Shown here: positions 8,317-17,225 of the stretch, piece after piece
How positions within the stretch are numbered: the first letter of the stretch is position 1
Layout: each line of letters opens with the position of its first letter
Assembly (NCBI GenBank): GCA_020633975.1
Contig: JACKCR010000002.1
Span: 2,542,001-2,606,000 of the forward strand
Reading direction: 5' to 3'
DNA from: Candidatus Eiseniibacteriota bacterium
GTDB taxonomy: Bacteria > Eisenbacteria > RBG-16-71-46 > CAIMUX01
Length of the DNA: 64,000 bases
Position numbers and translations under genes: made by a program
The notes under the pieces: model-generated
What the model saw: only the letters and a program-made list of their open reading frames with translations
What the model was told of the DNA's origin: nothing
Databases searched by the model: none

Positions 8317-10176
8317 CTAGCTCTCGGAGGCCCTCGGGATCCGGAGAACCCGGTCGACGCCGGGGTTCTGGACGACCTGACGCGAGCCGTCGGGCCAGCG
8401 GATCTCGATCGAGTCGATCTGGGTGTCGGGCCCTAGCCCGAAAGTGGCCACCGGCTCGGACTGCGACAAGTAGCTGCGCGTCGGCTGGACACGTTGGCGC
8501 TGTGTCTCGTCGCCGGCGTGGAGGAAGACGTCCGCGCCCACGCCGTACCGATTCTTCGAGCTCTCGTCCCGGAGTTCGACACGGAGCCAGTGATGACCGA
8601 GGTCTTGGTCGTTCCGAAGGAGCATGGGCGGACCGCTGGCCTGGGTGAAGACGACGTCGAGGTCGCCATCCCCGTCGATGTCGGCGAAAGCGGAGCCACG
8701 TCCCACGATCGGCTTGAAGAGGTCGGCGCCGGCTTCGGCCGTCGTCACCGGCTTGAAGCCACGGCTCGTCGCGCTCGCGTTCCAGAAGAGCTGAGCGGAC
8801 TGCTCGTAGGTCTGGCTCTCCTGCACCTTCTGGATTTCTTCCTCGAGGTGTCCGTTCACCTGGAGCAGGTCGAGCCACCCGTCGAGGTCGTAGTCGAAGA
8901 AGAAGAGGCCGAAGGTGAGTGATTGCCGCGTCGCGGGACCGATCCCCTGTCCAATCGCTTCGTCGGTGTAGGTGCGCGCGACTTCGTCCGCAACGTAGAG
9001 CGCCGTCATCTCGTTCGCGAAGTTGCCGATCGCGATGGCGATCGCGTCGTCGCCCATGAAGTTGCCGGCGTCGATTCCCATCGCTCCACGGGCTTTGCCG
9101 TAGCTATCGAATGCGAGGCCGAGCACGCTGCCGCGCTCCTCGAACGTTCCGTTGCCGAGGTTGCGGAAGACCATGTTTGGAACCGTGTCGTTCGCAACGA
9201 CGAGGTCGATCCACCCGTCCTGGTCGATATCGACAGGTAGGACGGCGAGCGACTTACCCGCCGGCACACCCGTAGACGCGTTCCGGACCTGGACCCCCGC
9301 ATTGCTGGCGATGTCCGTGAAGGTGCCGTCTCCCTCGTTCCGGTAGAGGTAGGAGAAGGCGCCCTCGAAGTTCGTCGGTGGCCCATAGGCGCGGCCAATG
9401 CCGGTGAGCGAGTAGTCGACCTCGAAATCGATCTCCCGGGACCACTTCACGTAGTTGCAGACGAAGAGATCGAGGTCACCGTCTCGGTCGAGGTCGAACC
9501 AGCTCGCGCTGGAACTCCACTGACCAGCGTCGCCTCCCACGCCCGCTCGCTTCGTCACATCCTCGAACTTTCCCCCGCCGAGATTGCGGAAGAGATGGTT
9601 CGAGCCGACCGCGGTAAAGAAGACGTCGACGAGTCCGTCCCCGTCGTAGTCTGCAGTGGCCACACCCATGCCGTAGATCGGCACGTCGAGTCCGGAGCCA
9701 CGCGTGACGTCGACGAACTTTCCTCGGTCGTTCCGGTAGAGTGCGGCGGTCGTCGCAGCCGCGCCGGTCTTCCGCTGCTCGGGCCAGGGCGTCCCGTTCA
9801 CGAAGAGGAGGTCCGGATCGCCATCGGAGTCGAAGTCGAAGAAGGCGACTCCGCCGCCCATCGACTCGGGCAGGAGCTTGTCCCCGACTGCACCGTTCTC
9901 GTGGACGAAGGTGATTCCCATCTGCTTCGTGACGTCCACGAACGGGGTCCGGGGCACTTCGGCTTCGGGCATCGCTTGCGCAACCGGCGCCTCGAGCGGA
10001 GTCACGCGCTCCTCGACGACGGCTTCCTCGGGACGGCCCAGGTAGTAGACGAGTCCTGCCACGACGGCGAGGCCGACGAAGACCACGGCCGACACCTTGA
10101 GTGCCTTCCCGAGGACTTCGTCTCCGTACTGTTCTCTCTCGTCGTTCGGATCGATCGGCGTATTGAGGTCGCTCAC
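8317..10176 (-). CDS. CRTAC1-like FG-GAP protein with N-terminal membrane anchor
   Basis: A 619-residue protein. A single membrane segment (VSAVVFVGLAVVAGLVYYLG, about residues 28-47) is followed by a linker and a propeller of FG-GAP/VCBS repeats (DFDSDGDPDLLFVNG, DYDGDGLVDVFF, DLDRDGDLDLFVCNY). An ASPIC/UnbV C-terminal domain follows (NRYGVGADVFL...FGLGPDTQIDSIEIRWPDG). This is the CRTAC1 family architecture. GTG 10176 is chosen because GAGGAG lies just upstream; it starts four bases after the multiheme cytochrome stop. The pairing suggests a periplasmic or surface partner of that cytochrome. It lacks a FlgD-Ig-like end, unlike the FG-GAP protein at 1011. Confidence 0.87.
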   Translation of the reverse strand: MSDLNTPIDPNDEREQYGDEVLGKALKVSAVVFVGLAVVAGLVYYLGRPEEAVVEERVTPLEAPVAQAMPEAEVPRTPFVDVTKQMGITFVHENGAVGDKLLPESMGGGVAFFDFDSDGDPDLLFVNGTPWPEQRKTGAAATTAALYRNDRGKFVDVTRGSGLDVPIYGMGVATADYDGDGLVDVFFTAVGSNHLFRNLGGGKFEDVTKRAGVGGDAGQWSSSASWFDLDRDGDLDLFVCNYVKWSREIDFEVDYSLTGIGRAYGPPTNFEGAFSYLYRNEGDGTFTDIASNAGVQVRNASTGVPAGKSLAVLPVDIDQDGWIDLVVANDTVPNMVFRNLGNGTFEERGSVLGLAFDSYGKARGAMGIDAGNFMGDDAIAIAIGNFANEMTALYVADEVARTYTDEAIGQGIGPATRQSLTFGLFFFDYDLDGWLDLLQVNGHLEEEIQKVQESQTYEQSAQLFWNASATSRGFKPVTTAEAGADLFKPIVGRGSAFADIDGDGDLDVVFTQASGPPMLLRNDQDLGHHWLRVELRDESSKNRYGVGADVFLHAGDETQRQRVQPTRSYLSQSEPVATFGLGPDTQIDSIEIRWPDGSRQVVQNPGVDRVLRIPRASES

Positions 10177-10180
10177 GGGA

Positions 10181-13126
10181 TCAGGACTCCTCGCTCTCGG
10201 AGGGTGGCGTCATGGCCTCACTCCGGTCTTCACTCGCCTTGCCGGACTCTAGGTCTGCGGTTCGCCTCTGCACTCCGCTGTTGTTGCCGTCCTCGCCGAC
10301 CGGGGACGGTCCGACGATCTGCTGCAGTACCGGGGCACCCTCGCGCTGGAGCGGATAGATCACCGTCGCCTGCGCGGCATGGTCAGCGGCGGGATTGGCA
10401 CGGCGCTGCAACGCGATCGCGCGGTCCCTGGCGTTCTCGTCCGGCTTGTACTTGGCGTGGAGTCGACGATGAGTTTCCGCCTTCTCCTCGTCCCCGAGCT
10501 GCGCGTAGATGAGACCGAGGTTGTAATGAGCTGTGGCGTCCTCGGCATCGATCTCCAATGTCGCGGCGAACTGTTCTTCGGCCAGGTGGAGGAAGCCCTC
10601 CTTCTTGGACCGGTCGCCACGCTCCATCTTCGCGCGCTCGAAGTAGGTCTGGCCGAGTTCGTTCCGGACGACGAGGTCCTTCGTGAAGTCGAACCCCTTC
10701 TCGTCGAGTTCGGGGTAACGGTCCTCGAGGATGCTGCGGAACTCGGTGATGGCCCGATCGAGGTAGCCGTTCTGCTTGTTCACGAGGCCGGAGAACCAAG
10801 CCACGCTCCAGCGCCGGGCCGGAGGATCGAAGGAGACGGCGCGACCGAGCGCATCGACGGCGTCGTCGAGACGTCCTTCCTTGATGTAGACCCGCGCGAG
10901 GTTGAGGGGACCATCCGGCTTGCCGAGCGCCTCGACCTGTGCGAACGCGTTCGCGGCCTGACGAAGCTGCCCCTTCTCGCTACCCGCGTTCCCCTTCATG
11001 AAGAGGCCGATCCCGTAGTCGTTCCAGCGCTGCCACATCGGATAGGGCGACTCGATCGTCTCCGCTCCGTTGCTCGCGAACTGGATTCCCGGCGACCCGA
11101 CCGGGAGCGACACGTGGTCCGTCGCCATGTCCATGATCGGAAGCGTGTTCTTGTAGTCCTCGCCCCAGACGTACTGCATGTACTTCGTATCGAACTTCCG
11201 GTAGCGGAGAGTCACGTCGACGTCGACGGGCCCCGTCACGTCCTCGGGCAGGACGAAGCCGTACTGGACCACCTGCCCCGCTCCCGGCGGGATCTGGTGG
11301 TTGTAGAGCGGCACGTAGATGTCCTGTGCATTCCGACGATCGACTCGCTCACCGTCACGGTTCAGCATGTAGACGTTGACGAAGTGAGACCACGGATCGA
11401 CCGTACCGTCCGGCTCCATGCCTCCGCTCCGGCCGATGACTTGGCCATTCGAGCGGAGGACGACGTCGAGCCAGATCTCGTTCGAGTCCACGGTGCCCTG
11501 GGTGAAGTGGTGCCCCATTTTCAGTGTGCGGATGACGACATCGAGCAGGTACGGCTGTCCCGCGACGAGCGTCGGGATGGTCGGACGGATCGGTCCCATG
11601 AGCGGGCCATCGATCGTGCCACCTTCGTGAATCCCGAAGATGTCCACGCGCATGACGCCCTCGTTGAACTCGATCTGCTTCTGGACCGTTTCCGGAGTCG
11701 CCTTCCAGTGCGCAATCGCGGTGTTGGCCGAGGGGAAGAGATGGTCATGAACCGCCTTCTCACCCTCACCCGCGAAGTCCTTGGCCGCGAAGTCGTCGGA
11801 CGGGCGGAGCTTCATGTGGCAGCCGTTGCAGTTCGGCTCGGACTTGGGCGGATAGTAGAAACTACGCGCGCCGTGCCCGGAAACTCCGCTGAGAAGGTAG
11901 CTGTCGTAGTGGTTCTGCCCGCGCAGCCACTCCTTGTACTCCGTCAGCTCGCCCGGGAGGTGGACCTTGTGGCACCCGGCGCAGTACTCCGCGGTCTGAT
12001 GGAGCGGCTTGAGGAAGGTCTTCTTGTGGAAGTCCGGGTTGGCCTTCACCAGCGTGTGGTTCACGTACTTGAGAACCGCGTTGTCGGAGTACGCAAACGG
12101 ATAGTGGAGCGGCTCTTCGATCGTGAAGTCCGAGTTCCCCTTCGTGCTGTTGACGTTCGTGATCGCGTGACAGGAGGTGCAGGTGATACCTGCCTGCGAC
12201 GTCGGATGGTTCACGTCGTCGAAATTCGGGTCGTCGAACGCGCCGCTGAAGAACGGCACCGGATCGTGGCAACCCGCGCAGAAGCGTGAGGCCTTGACGT
12301 CGCCGTTCCGCGCGAACGCGACCTCACGCGTCTCGCGGACGCTGAAGAGGTAGGCCGGGTTGTTGAACGAACTGAACCTGTGCGCGCTGCCGAGCCAGTC
12401 GTTGTGGGCGTCCTCGTGACACCCCGCACAGTAGTCATCCATCATCATCGTTCGCGCCGGAATGAAGTTACCGGACGCCGTCCGGGCCAGAGACGGCTCG
12501 AAGTACTTCGTTCCCTCCTCCGGGCCGACCTGGTTCCACTTCCGTGGATCCTGCGTGTGGAGAAGCACCATGGCGACGACGACGCCACCCGCGACCGTCC
12601 CCCAGGTGAGCCCGATCCGCCAGCTGATCTTGGGGCCGGCCAGGCGGTGGAGCACGTAGAGCCAGATCGCGGCGATCGGGGTGATCACGTGGAGCCAATA
12701 CGAAATCCGTCGGATGTCCGCGTCCTTGATCTCGAAGAAGTCGAGACGGGTGAGCGCGATTCCGGAGAGGAGGAGCAGGATCGACACCACGAGGAGTGCG
12801 ATGCCGAGCCGCACCGGTTTCCGGTTCGGCCGGTCCCAGGTGTTTCGGAGGTGGATCCAGGCGAAAACCACGAACGGGATGACCAGCAGGAGCCCCAGCA
12901 CCAGATGGATGAGGAACATGTACTGGTAGAAGTAGTTCTGATACGTCTCCCCCCTCGACCACTCGAGGAAGCTGATACTCGCCAGGTACGACGAGTTCGC
13001 GGCCAGGATGGCGAAGGCCGCGAAGACGAACCAGAGTAGGTATCTGAGCTTCGGTCCGACTGCTCGGCGCCTAATCTTCCTCCGCCGCCTTGGCGAAGAA
13101 TCGGGTGTCGTAGGAGTGTCGTTCAT
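10181..13126 (-). CDS. Membrane-anchored pentaheme cytochrome c with C-terminal TPRs
   Basis: A 981-residue protein. The N-terminal ~200 residues hold about five membrane segments. An extracytoplasmic region then carries five CxxCH heme-binding sites: CAGCH, CAGCH, CTSCH, CAGCH and CNGCH. This is the cytochrome c554/multiheme type. A beta-rich region follows, then a TPR stretch (DAVDALGRAVSFDP, HYNLGLIYAQLGDEEKAETH). The heme count and the multi-pass anchor suggest electron transfer between membrane and periplasm; substrate unknown. ATG 13126 is chosen from alignment sense; it has a poor ribosome site, and GTG 13207 is an alternative. It is coupled to the CRTAC1-like gene. Confidence 0.85.
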   Translation of the reverse strand: MNDTPTTPDSSPRRRRKIRRRAVGPKLRYLLWFVFAAFAILAANSSYLASISFLEWSRGETYQNYFYQYMFLIHLVLGLLLVIPFVVFAWIHLRNTWDRPNRKPVRLGIALLVVSILLLLSGIALTRLDFFEIKDADIRRISYWLHVITPIAAIWLYVLHRLAGPKISWRIGLTWGTVAGGVVVAMVLLHTQDPRKWNQVGPEEGTKYFEPSLARTASGNFIPARTMMMDDYCAGCHEDAHNDWLGSAHRFSSFNNPAYLFSVRETREVAFARNGDVKASRFCAGCHDPVPFFSGAFDDPNFDDVNHPTSQAGITCTSCHAITNVNSTKGNSDFTIEEPLHYPFAYSDNAVLKYVNHTLVKANPDFHKKTFLKPLHQTAEYCAGCHKVHLPGELTEYKEWLRGQNHYDSYLLSGVSGHGARSFYYPPKSEPNCNGCHMKLRPSDDFAAKDFAGEGEKAVHDHLFPSANTAIAHWKATPETVQKQIEFNEGVMRVDIFGIHEGGTIDGPLMGPIRPTIPTLVAGQPYLLDVVIRTLKMGHHFTQGTVDSNEIWLDVVLRSNGQVIGRSGGMEPDGTVDPWSHFVNVYMLNRDGERVDRRNAQDIYVPLYNHQIPPGAGQVVQYGFVLPEDVTGPVDVDVTLRYRKFDTKYMQYVWGEDYKNTLPIMDMATDHVSLPVGSPGIQFASNGAETIESPYPMWQRWNDYGIGLFMKGNAGSEKGQLRQAANAFAQVEALGKPDGPLNLARVYIKEGRLDDAVDALGRAVSFDPPARRWSVAWFSGLVNKQNGYLDRAITEFRSILEDRYPELDEKGFDFTKDLVVRNELGQTYFERAKMERGDRSKKEGFLHLAEEQFAATLEIDAEDATAHYNLGLIYAQLGDEEKAETHRRLHAKYKPDENARDRAIALQRRANPAADHAAQATVIYPLQREGAPVLQQIVGPSPVGEDGNNSGVQRRTADLESGKASEDRSEAMTPPSESEES

Positions 13127-13318
13127 GTGGTACGAGTATTCGGAGTCGGCATAGGGGAGGTCAAGGTGCGAGCCCGGTCCCGCCCTGGCCTGACGTCGAT
13201 TTCTCACATGTATCGAGCGCGACCGAGATTTCCTATAAACCGCCCATAGGCCCTATGAGGCTGTCGCCGGTTCGTCCCATATCCCGTTTCACCGACGCCG
13301 CTTCGGCCGTATCTGGCC

Positions 13319-13324
13319 TACACT
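13319..13324 (+). promoter_or_regulatory. Possible -10 box of the sigma factor gene
   Basis: TACACT stands 40 bases before ATG 13365. It matches TATAAT at four of six positions. No clear -35 box is seen, so support is weak. Confidence 0.25.
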
Positions 13325-13364
13325 AGCGATGTTGCGGCGGGCCCCCTGGGAGTGGATCCATAGA

Positions 13365-14087
13365 ATGAACGACTCGACACATCCGGTGCCTGGCGCACCG
13401 CTCGGAGCTACCCCGGAGGCGCTGGTCGAGCAGTACCTCGGCTTTGTGACCGCGATCGCGAAGAAGATCCTCCGCGGCCTTCCCTCTTTCGTGGAGCTGG
13501 GCGACCTCGAAGGATTCGGTCAGATCGGGCTGATCGAGGCCAGCCGCCGGTTCGACGCGACCCGGGGGGTCCAGTTCAAGACCTTCGCCTACTACCGGAT
13601 CCGGGGCGCGATCTACGACGGGATCCGCAAAATGGCCTGGTTCGACAAGGACCCGGACTACGACGTCACCTACCAGGCCGCGGCGAACGAGATCCTGACC
13701 GAGGACGCCGACTCCCGCTCCTCCGCCCAGGGCTCGGCCACCCTGGAAGACGACATCCAAGGCACTCGGGAGACCATCCTGAGATTGGCCGGAGCCCGAC
13801 TCCTCTCCCTCGACCACGAGAGCATGGGCGACATCGCCGGTGACTCCGCCGATCCCGAGCGCGAGGCAGAGCTCGCCGACGCGGCCCGGATCGTCCACGA
13901 ATGCATCGAGCAGCTGGACGAGAAGGAGCGCAACGTAGTCAAAGACTACTACTTCGGGCACCTGACCCTCGAGGAGGCGGGTGCGAAGATGGGCCTCTCC
14001 AAGTCCTGGACCTCTCGCGTCCACGCCCGAGCCCTCAAGAACCTCGCGTCCCTGGTCGAGAAACGCGGCCTCGATGGGGTGACGTAG
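13365..14087 (+). CDS. FliA/sigma-28-type RNA polymerase sigma factor
   Basis: A 240-residue group 3 sigma factor. Region 2 is clear (YLGFVTAIAKKILRGLPSF, DLEGFGQIGLIEA, FKTFAYYRIRGAIYDGIRKM) and so is region 4 (IEQLDEKERNVVKDYYFGHLT, LEEAGAKMGLSKSWTSRVHA). The order and the RGAIYDGIRK segment match the FliA/WhiG family, which drives flagellar or developmental genes. ATG 13365 is preferred to ATG 13329 because GGGAG lies upstream of it. It sits directly before sctI on the same strand, 181 bases away, so it probably controls the secretion genes here. FliA factors recognise a distinct promoter (-35 TAAA, -10 GCCGATAA); I found no perfect site in the window. Confidence 0.9.
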   Translation: MNDSTHPVPGAPLGATPEALVEQYLGFVTAIAKKILRGLPSFVELGDLEGFGQIGLIEASRRFDATRGVQFKTFAYYRIRGAIYDGIRKMAWFDKDPDYDVTYQAAANEILTEDADSRSSAQGSATLEDDIQGTRETILRLAGARLLSLDHESMGDIAGDSADPEREAELADAARIVHECIEQLDEKERNVVKDYYFGHLTLEEAGAKMGLSKSWTSRVHARALKNLASLVEKRGLDGVT

Positions 14088-14161
14088 AAAGATTCTGCGT
14101 CCCACGAGCAACTCCGCGGAGCTTCCCCGCGATACGTAGGGCGGTCATCGGGAAGGGCCAA

Positions 14162-14194
14162 GGACTTCCGGGAGGGGATGCCTCCCGGAGGTCC
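14162..14194 (+). promoter_or_regulatory. Long hairpin between the sigma factor and sctI
   Basis: GGACTTCCGGGAGG (14162-14175) pairs with CCTCCCGGAGGTCC (14181-14194) with one G-T pair and a five-base loop. A 14-bp stem of this strength, about 75 bases before sctI and without a T tract, could be a sigma-gene terminator, an attenuator or an mRNA stabiliser. Confidence 0.5.
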
Positions 14195-14268
14195 GAGCCC
14201 AACGCCAGACAGGCCGGACGATCCCCGGACATGGCACCCAGACCGAAGCCACGCAAGGAGCCAGAACC

Positions 14269-14805
14269 ATGACCGATGCAGTCGCCTCAGGAATTCGCCC
14301 GGACGTGATGGGGTCCTTCCAGCAGCAGACCCCAGCCCAGGGCAACAAGGCAGACTTCGAGGCCGCGCTCAACGCCGCGGACCCCAATCAGGTTTCCGGC
14401 CCCGCTCCCACTCCCCCACCGGTTGCCGCGGACGACATCGTCCGGATGGAGCGCGAGCTCCAGACCCGGGTCCTCAAGATGGACCGGGCGTCCCAGGTTC
14501 AGTACTTCTCGGAGCCGCTCGACGTCTCCTACGCGGCGTACGCAGAGATCCGCGAGCAGCTCGGACACGAACCGACGAGCCTCGCGCAGCAGAAGATGGT
14601 CGAGACGCTCGACCGCCTTGGAACGGACTATCAGGAACTCAGTGGGTTCCTTCAGGAGTTCGCTTCGGGTAAGGATTTCACCCAGCAGGAGTTGCTCGCC
14701 GTGCAGATCCGTTCGCATCAGATCCTCCAGAGCGTGGAGATCCTGAGCAAGTCGGTGGAGCAGAGCACGTCGGGCATGAAGACGATCTTCCAGACCAATG
14801 TGTAA
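14269..14805 (+). CDS. sctI: Type III secretion inner rod protein (SctI/YscI/PrgJ-like)
   Basis: A 178-residue protein with an AAGGAG site before its ATG. The C-terminal ~50 residues (DFTQQELLAVQIRSHQIL, then SVEILSKSVEQSTSGMKTI) match the amphipathic helical end of SctI-family rod proteins, with the typical QxxL...S.gvK pattern. In injectisomes this protein forms the rod adaptor between export gate and needle. The N-terminal half is Pro/Gln-rich and longer than in Yersinia YscI (about 115 residues). The gene order sctI-sctJ-K-L-N matches the Yersinia ysc operon, which supports the call. It overlaps or abuts sctJ. Confidence 0.75.
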   Translation: MTDAVASGIRPDVMGSFQQQTPAQGNKADFEAALNAADPNQVSGPAPTPPPVAADDIVRMERELQTRVLKMDRASQVQYFSEPLDVSYAAYAEIREQLGHEPTSLAQQKMVETLDRLGTDYQELSGFLQEFASGKDFTQQELLAVQIRSHQILQSVEILSKSVEQSTSGMKTIFQTNV

Positions 14806-14818
14806 GAAGGGGGTTGGT

Positions 14819-15616
14819 GTGAGGTCTCGCTTCCGGACGGCAGGTCGATTCTTGATCCTCGGGTCCGTCCTCCTTCTCACCGGATGCCAGAAGGTAGACG
14901 TGATGGGCGGGCTCTCCGAGGCGGAGGCCGTCGACCTCATCGTCCTTCTTCGGCAGAACGGAATCTCGGCGACGAAGACCGGAGTCGGATCCGGCCAGGA
15001 CGTTCTCTACTCCGTCACCGTTTCGCAGCCGGACGCGAGCAACGCTTTCCTCGTCCTCGCCGAGAACGACCGCCCTCGCCCCGAGCCGCAAGGGTTCGCG
15101 GAGCTCTACGGCAAGTCGAAGATGATCCCCACGGAAACCGAGGAGCGGGCGCTCTTCCTCCAGGCACAGTCCGGAGAGCTCGAGCGGACGATCGAGGCGA
15201 TGCCTTCCGTGATCGACGCCCGGGTCCACGTCTCGCTCCCGCAGCGGGACCGCCTCGCCGAGTACGTGAACAAGAGCCCAGCGCCGGAACCGACCGCCGC
15301 CGTCTTCATCAAGCATTGGGTCGAAGACGACAAGACGCCTGCATCTGCACGCCTCGACGTCACGGAAGTGGCAGAGCTCGTCGCCTCGAGCATCGACGGC
15401 CTGGACAAGGACCACGTGACCGTCGTGAAGAAGGGGATCGCTCCCGACACTCGGAAGATGCCGCGTTCGGGGCCGGATCCGATGATGTTCTTCTACCCGC
15501 TCGCAGGGCTCACCGTCCTGCTCGTCGGGCTCTCGCTCTTCCTCCTCCTGCGGAATCGGAGCCTTTCGCGCCAGCTGCAGGAAGCCCCCACCCGAACCGC
15601 AGCCACGCGTAGCTGA
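14819..15616 (+). CDS. sctJ: Type III secretion inner-membrane ring lipoprotein (SctJ/YscJ/PrgK)
   Basis: A 265-residue lipoprotein with lipobox LLTGC. It has the SctJ fold: two small ring-building domains (LSEAEAVDLIVLLRQNGISA and EERALFLQAQSGELERTIEAM, VIDARVHVSLP), then one C-terminal membrane helix (FFYPLAGLTVLLVGLSLFLLL). Flagellar FliF is about twice this length and is not a lipoprotein, so this identifies an injectisome-type ring. GTG 14819 is preferred because AAGGGGG lies just upstream and it opens directly on the signal peptide; ATG 14798, overlapping sctI, is the alternative. The family ring has 24 subunits. Confidence 0.93.
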   Translation: MRSRFRTAGRFLILGSVLLLTGCQKVDVMGGLSEAEAVDLIVLLRQNGISATKTGVGSGQDVLYSVTVSQPDASNAFLVLAENDRPRPEPQGFAELYGKSKMIPTETEERALFLQAQSGELERTIEAMPSVIDARVHVSLPQRDRLAEYVNKSPAPEPTAAVFIKHWVEDDKTPASARLDVTEVAELVASSIDGLDKDHVTVVKKGIAPDTRKMPRSGPDPMMFFYPLAGLTVLLVGLSLFLLLRNRSLSRQLQEAPTRTAATRS

Positions 15617-15624
15617 GCCGACCC

Positions 15625-16545
15625 GTGACCGGAAGCACGCCCAATCTCGCCGAGGTCCGCGGATTCACACGTGGGTTTCTCCTCGCGTCCGACTGGGCGG
15701 GCGTAACGCCGGACACCACCGTGACGGAGCGGGTGCCTCGCCTGGGTGGCGAGGACATGAAGTCGCTCTACAGAGCGTTCCGCGCACTCCCCACGGAGTC
15801 ACGAAAGGCCTTCCGTACTACGTGGGCGAAGCGCGACCGACTGCAACGTATCGATGAGTCGGTCGATCTCCACCCGAGTTGGATGGTGGAGACCTTGAAG
15901 GACGAACCTCCTGCGCTCTTCCTCCTCGCTCTGGGAGAGCTCGAGCCGAACCTCGCGCGCAGTGTCCTTCGCGAACTCTGGCCGAAGAAGCGGCCGCGCG
16001 CGGAGGACGCTCTCGGTGAGATCTCGCCACTGTCGCCGTCGCTCGCAGGCGCGTTCCGACGCTGGCTCTATGAGCGCTGGGTCCACCTGCCGGAAGGCGG
16101 GCGGACGCAGATCTCCGCACTCCTCTCCCTCGACGCTGGCCAGATCTGGCTCCTCGCGCAGGAGTTCGGACGAAAGGCGCTGGCCGACCACGGTGGGCGC
16201 TTGTCCCAGAACCATCCGTCCGTCGAAGCGAGAGCGGTCTACTCCGTGAGTTCCGATGACAACGAGCGGATCGGTCTTCTCGGCCTCCGTCTCGTGGCTC
16301 GGATCCTGGCCGACCATCCGCGAGACTATGCGCTCCACATCGCGCAGCGGATCGCGCGTCCGGTGGCAGAGCCGTTCCTCCAGTGGCGAGACGAGTTCGC
16401 GGCGAGGGCGAGCGGCGCAACCCGCCAGAGCCAGACTCCGGACGGCGACGACTCCGCGGAGGAGATGTTCGGCGCGTCGGCCGATGAAATCTTGGAACGC
16501 GCGCGAGCCCTCAGCGAAGAACGAGGCCGAGGAGACCTGAGATGA
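15625..16545 (+). CDS. SctK/FliG-position protein of the type III secretion system
   Basis: A 306-residue helical protein, GTG start, nine bases after sctJ and overlapping sctL by four bases (ATGA). Its position equals both sctK in injectisomes and fliG in flagella. The segment MVETLKDEPPALFLLALGEL with NLARSVLREL following looks like the FliG middle domain (the EHPQTIALIL-type ARM motif), but I cannot see the charged C-terminal torque helix of FliG. The C-terminus (ADEILERARALSEE) is a predicted coiled coil. I call it a sorting-platform or C-ring adaptor that would link SctJ to SctQ/SctL. It could be a divergent SctK or a FliG relic; profile searches should decide. Confidence 0.6.
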   Translation: MTGSTPNLAEVRGFTRGFLLASDWAGVTPDTTVTERVPRLGGEDMKSLYRAFRALPTESRKAFRTTWAKRDRLQRIDESVDLHPSWMVETLKDEPPALFLLALGELEPNLARSVLRELWPKKRPRAEDALGEISPLSPSLAGAFRRWLYERWVHLPEGGRTQISALLSLDAGQIWLLAQEFGRKALADHGGRLSQNHPSVEARAVYSVSSDDNERIGLLGLRLVARILADHPRDYALHIAQRIARPVAEPFLQWRDEFAARASGATRQSQTPDGDDSAEEMFGASADEILERARALSEERGRGDLR

Positions 16546-17213
16546 GCAGCCGGATTCTCAAAGGTGGCGGCGATGCCGATCGAAGCGGCGCCGACCGCGG
16601 TGACTCGGGCCGCGGCGACACGCCACGGCTCGACGTTGCGCCCGGCCGGGTGATCAAGAAGGACGTTGCGTCCGCGCAAGAGATCGCGCGGGAGCTGCGG
16701 GAGTCGGCCGAAGCTGAGGCGGAGCGGATCGTCGCCACGGCCAAAGCGGATGCCGAGGCGCTCCGGACGAAGGCGCACGAGGAAGGGCACGCCGCCGGGC
16801 TCGCCGAATGGACCGACAAGGTGATGGCCGCGGCCCGGGCCGAGGCAGAGCGCAAAGAGCGGACGCGCGACGATCTGGTCCGTCTCAGCATCCGGATCGC
16901 GCGAAAGATCATCGGTCGCGAGATCGAATCAGTGGACCGCACGGCGTCAGACCTCGTCGTCCAGGCGGTTCGTGGACTCCACCACGAGGGGCGGATCCGC
17001 GTCCACCTGCGTCCCGAAGACCTCGAGAAGGTTCAGAGAGAACGGGGACGACTGGTCGACGAGATCGGTGGCCACGTGGAGATCGAGCTCGTGCAGAACC
17101 CCGACATCGCGAGCGGCGGGTGCAGGGTCGAGACACCCTTCGGAATCGTCGACGCTTCACTCGAGACCCAACTGCGTGTTCTCGAGGATGCACTTCTGGG
17201 CCGGAAGCGGTAG
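16542..17213 (+). CDS. sctL: Type III secretion ATPase stator (SctL/FliH family)
   Basis: A 223-residue protein. A Gly/Asp-rich N-terminus leads into a long charged coiled coil (AQEIARELRESAEAEAERIV, residues about 45-115). The conserved C-terminal domain follows: RLSIRIARKIIGREIE, IRVHLRPEDLEKV, then IASGGCRVETPFGIVDASLE near residues 190-210. The family binds the ATPase N-terminus and tethers it to the cytoplasmic platform. It starts inside the sctK-like stop codon (ATGA) and is followed 12 bases later by sctN, so expression is coupled. Confidence 0.93.
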   Translation: MSSRILKGGGDADRSGADRGDSGRGDTPRLDVAPGRVIKKDVASAQEIARELRESAEAEAERIVATAKADAEALRTKAHEEGHAAGLAEWTDKVMAAARAEAERKERTRDDLVRLSIRIARKIIGREIESVDRTASDLVVQAVRGLHHEGRIRVHLRPEDLEKVQRERGRLVDEIGGHVEIELVQNPDIASGGCRVETPFGIVDASLETQLRVLEDALLGRKR

Positions 17214-17225
17214 CGAGGATCGGGC

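Noticed and set aside
10379-12289. 636-codon plus-strand frame opposite the pentaheme cytochrome
   Set aside because: The minus frame holds five CxxCH sites and TPRs; the plus frame has no recognisable motif.
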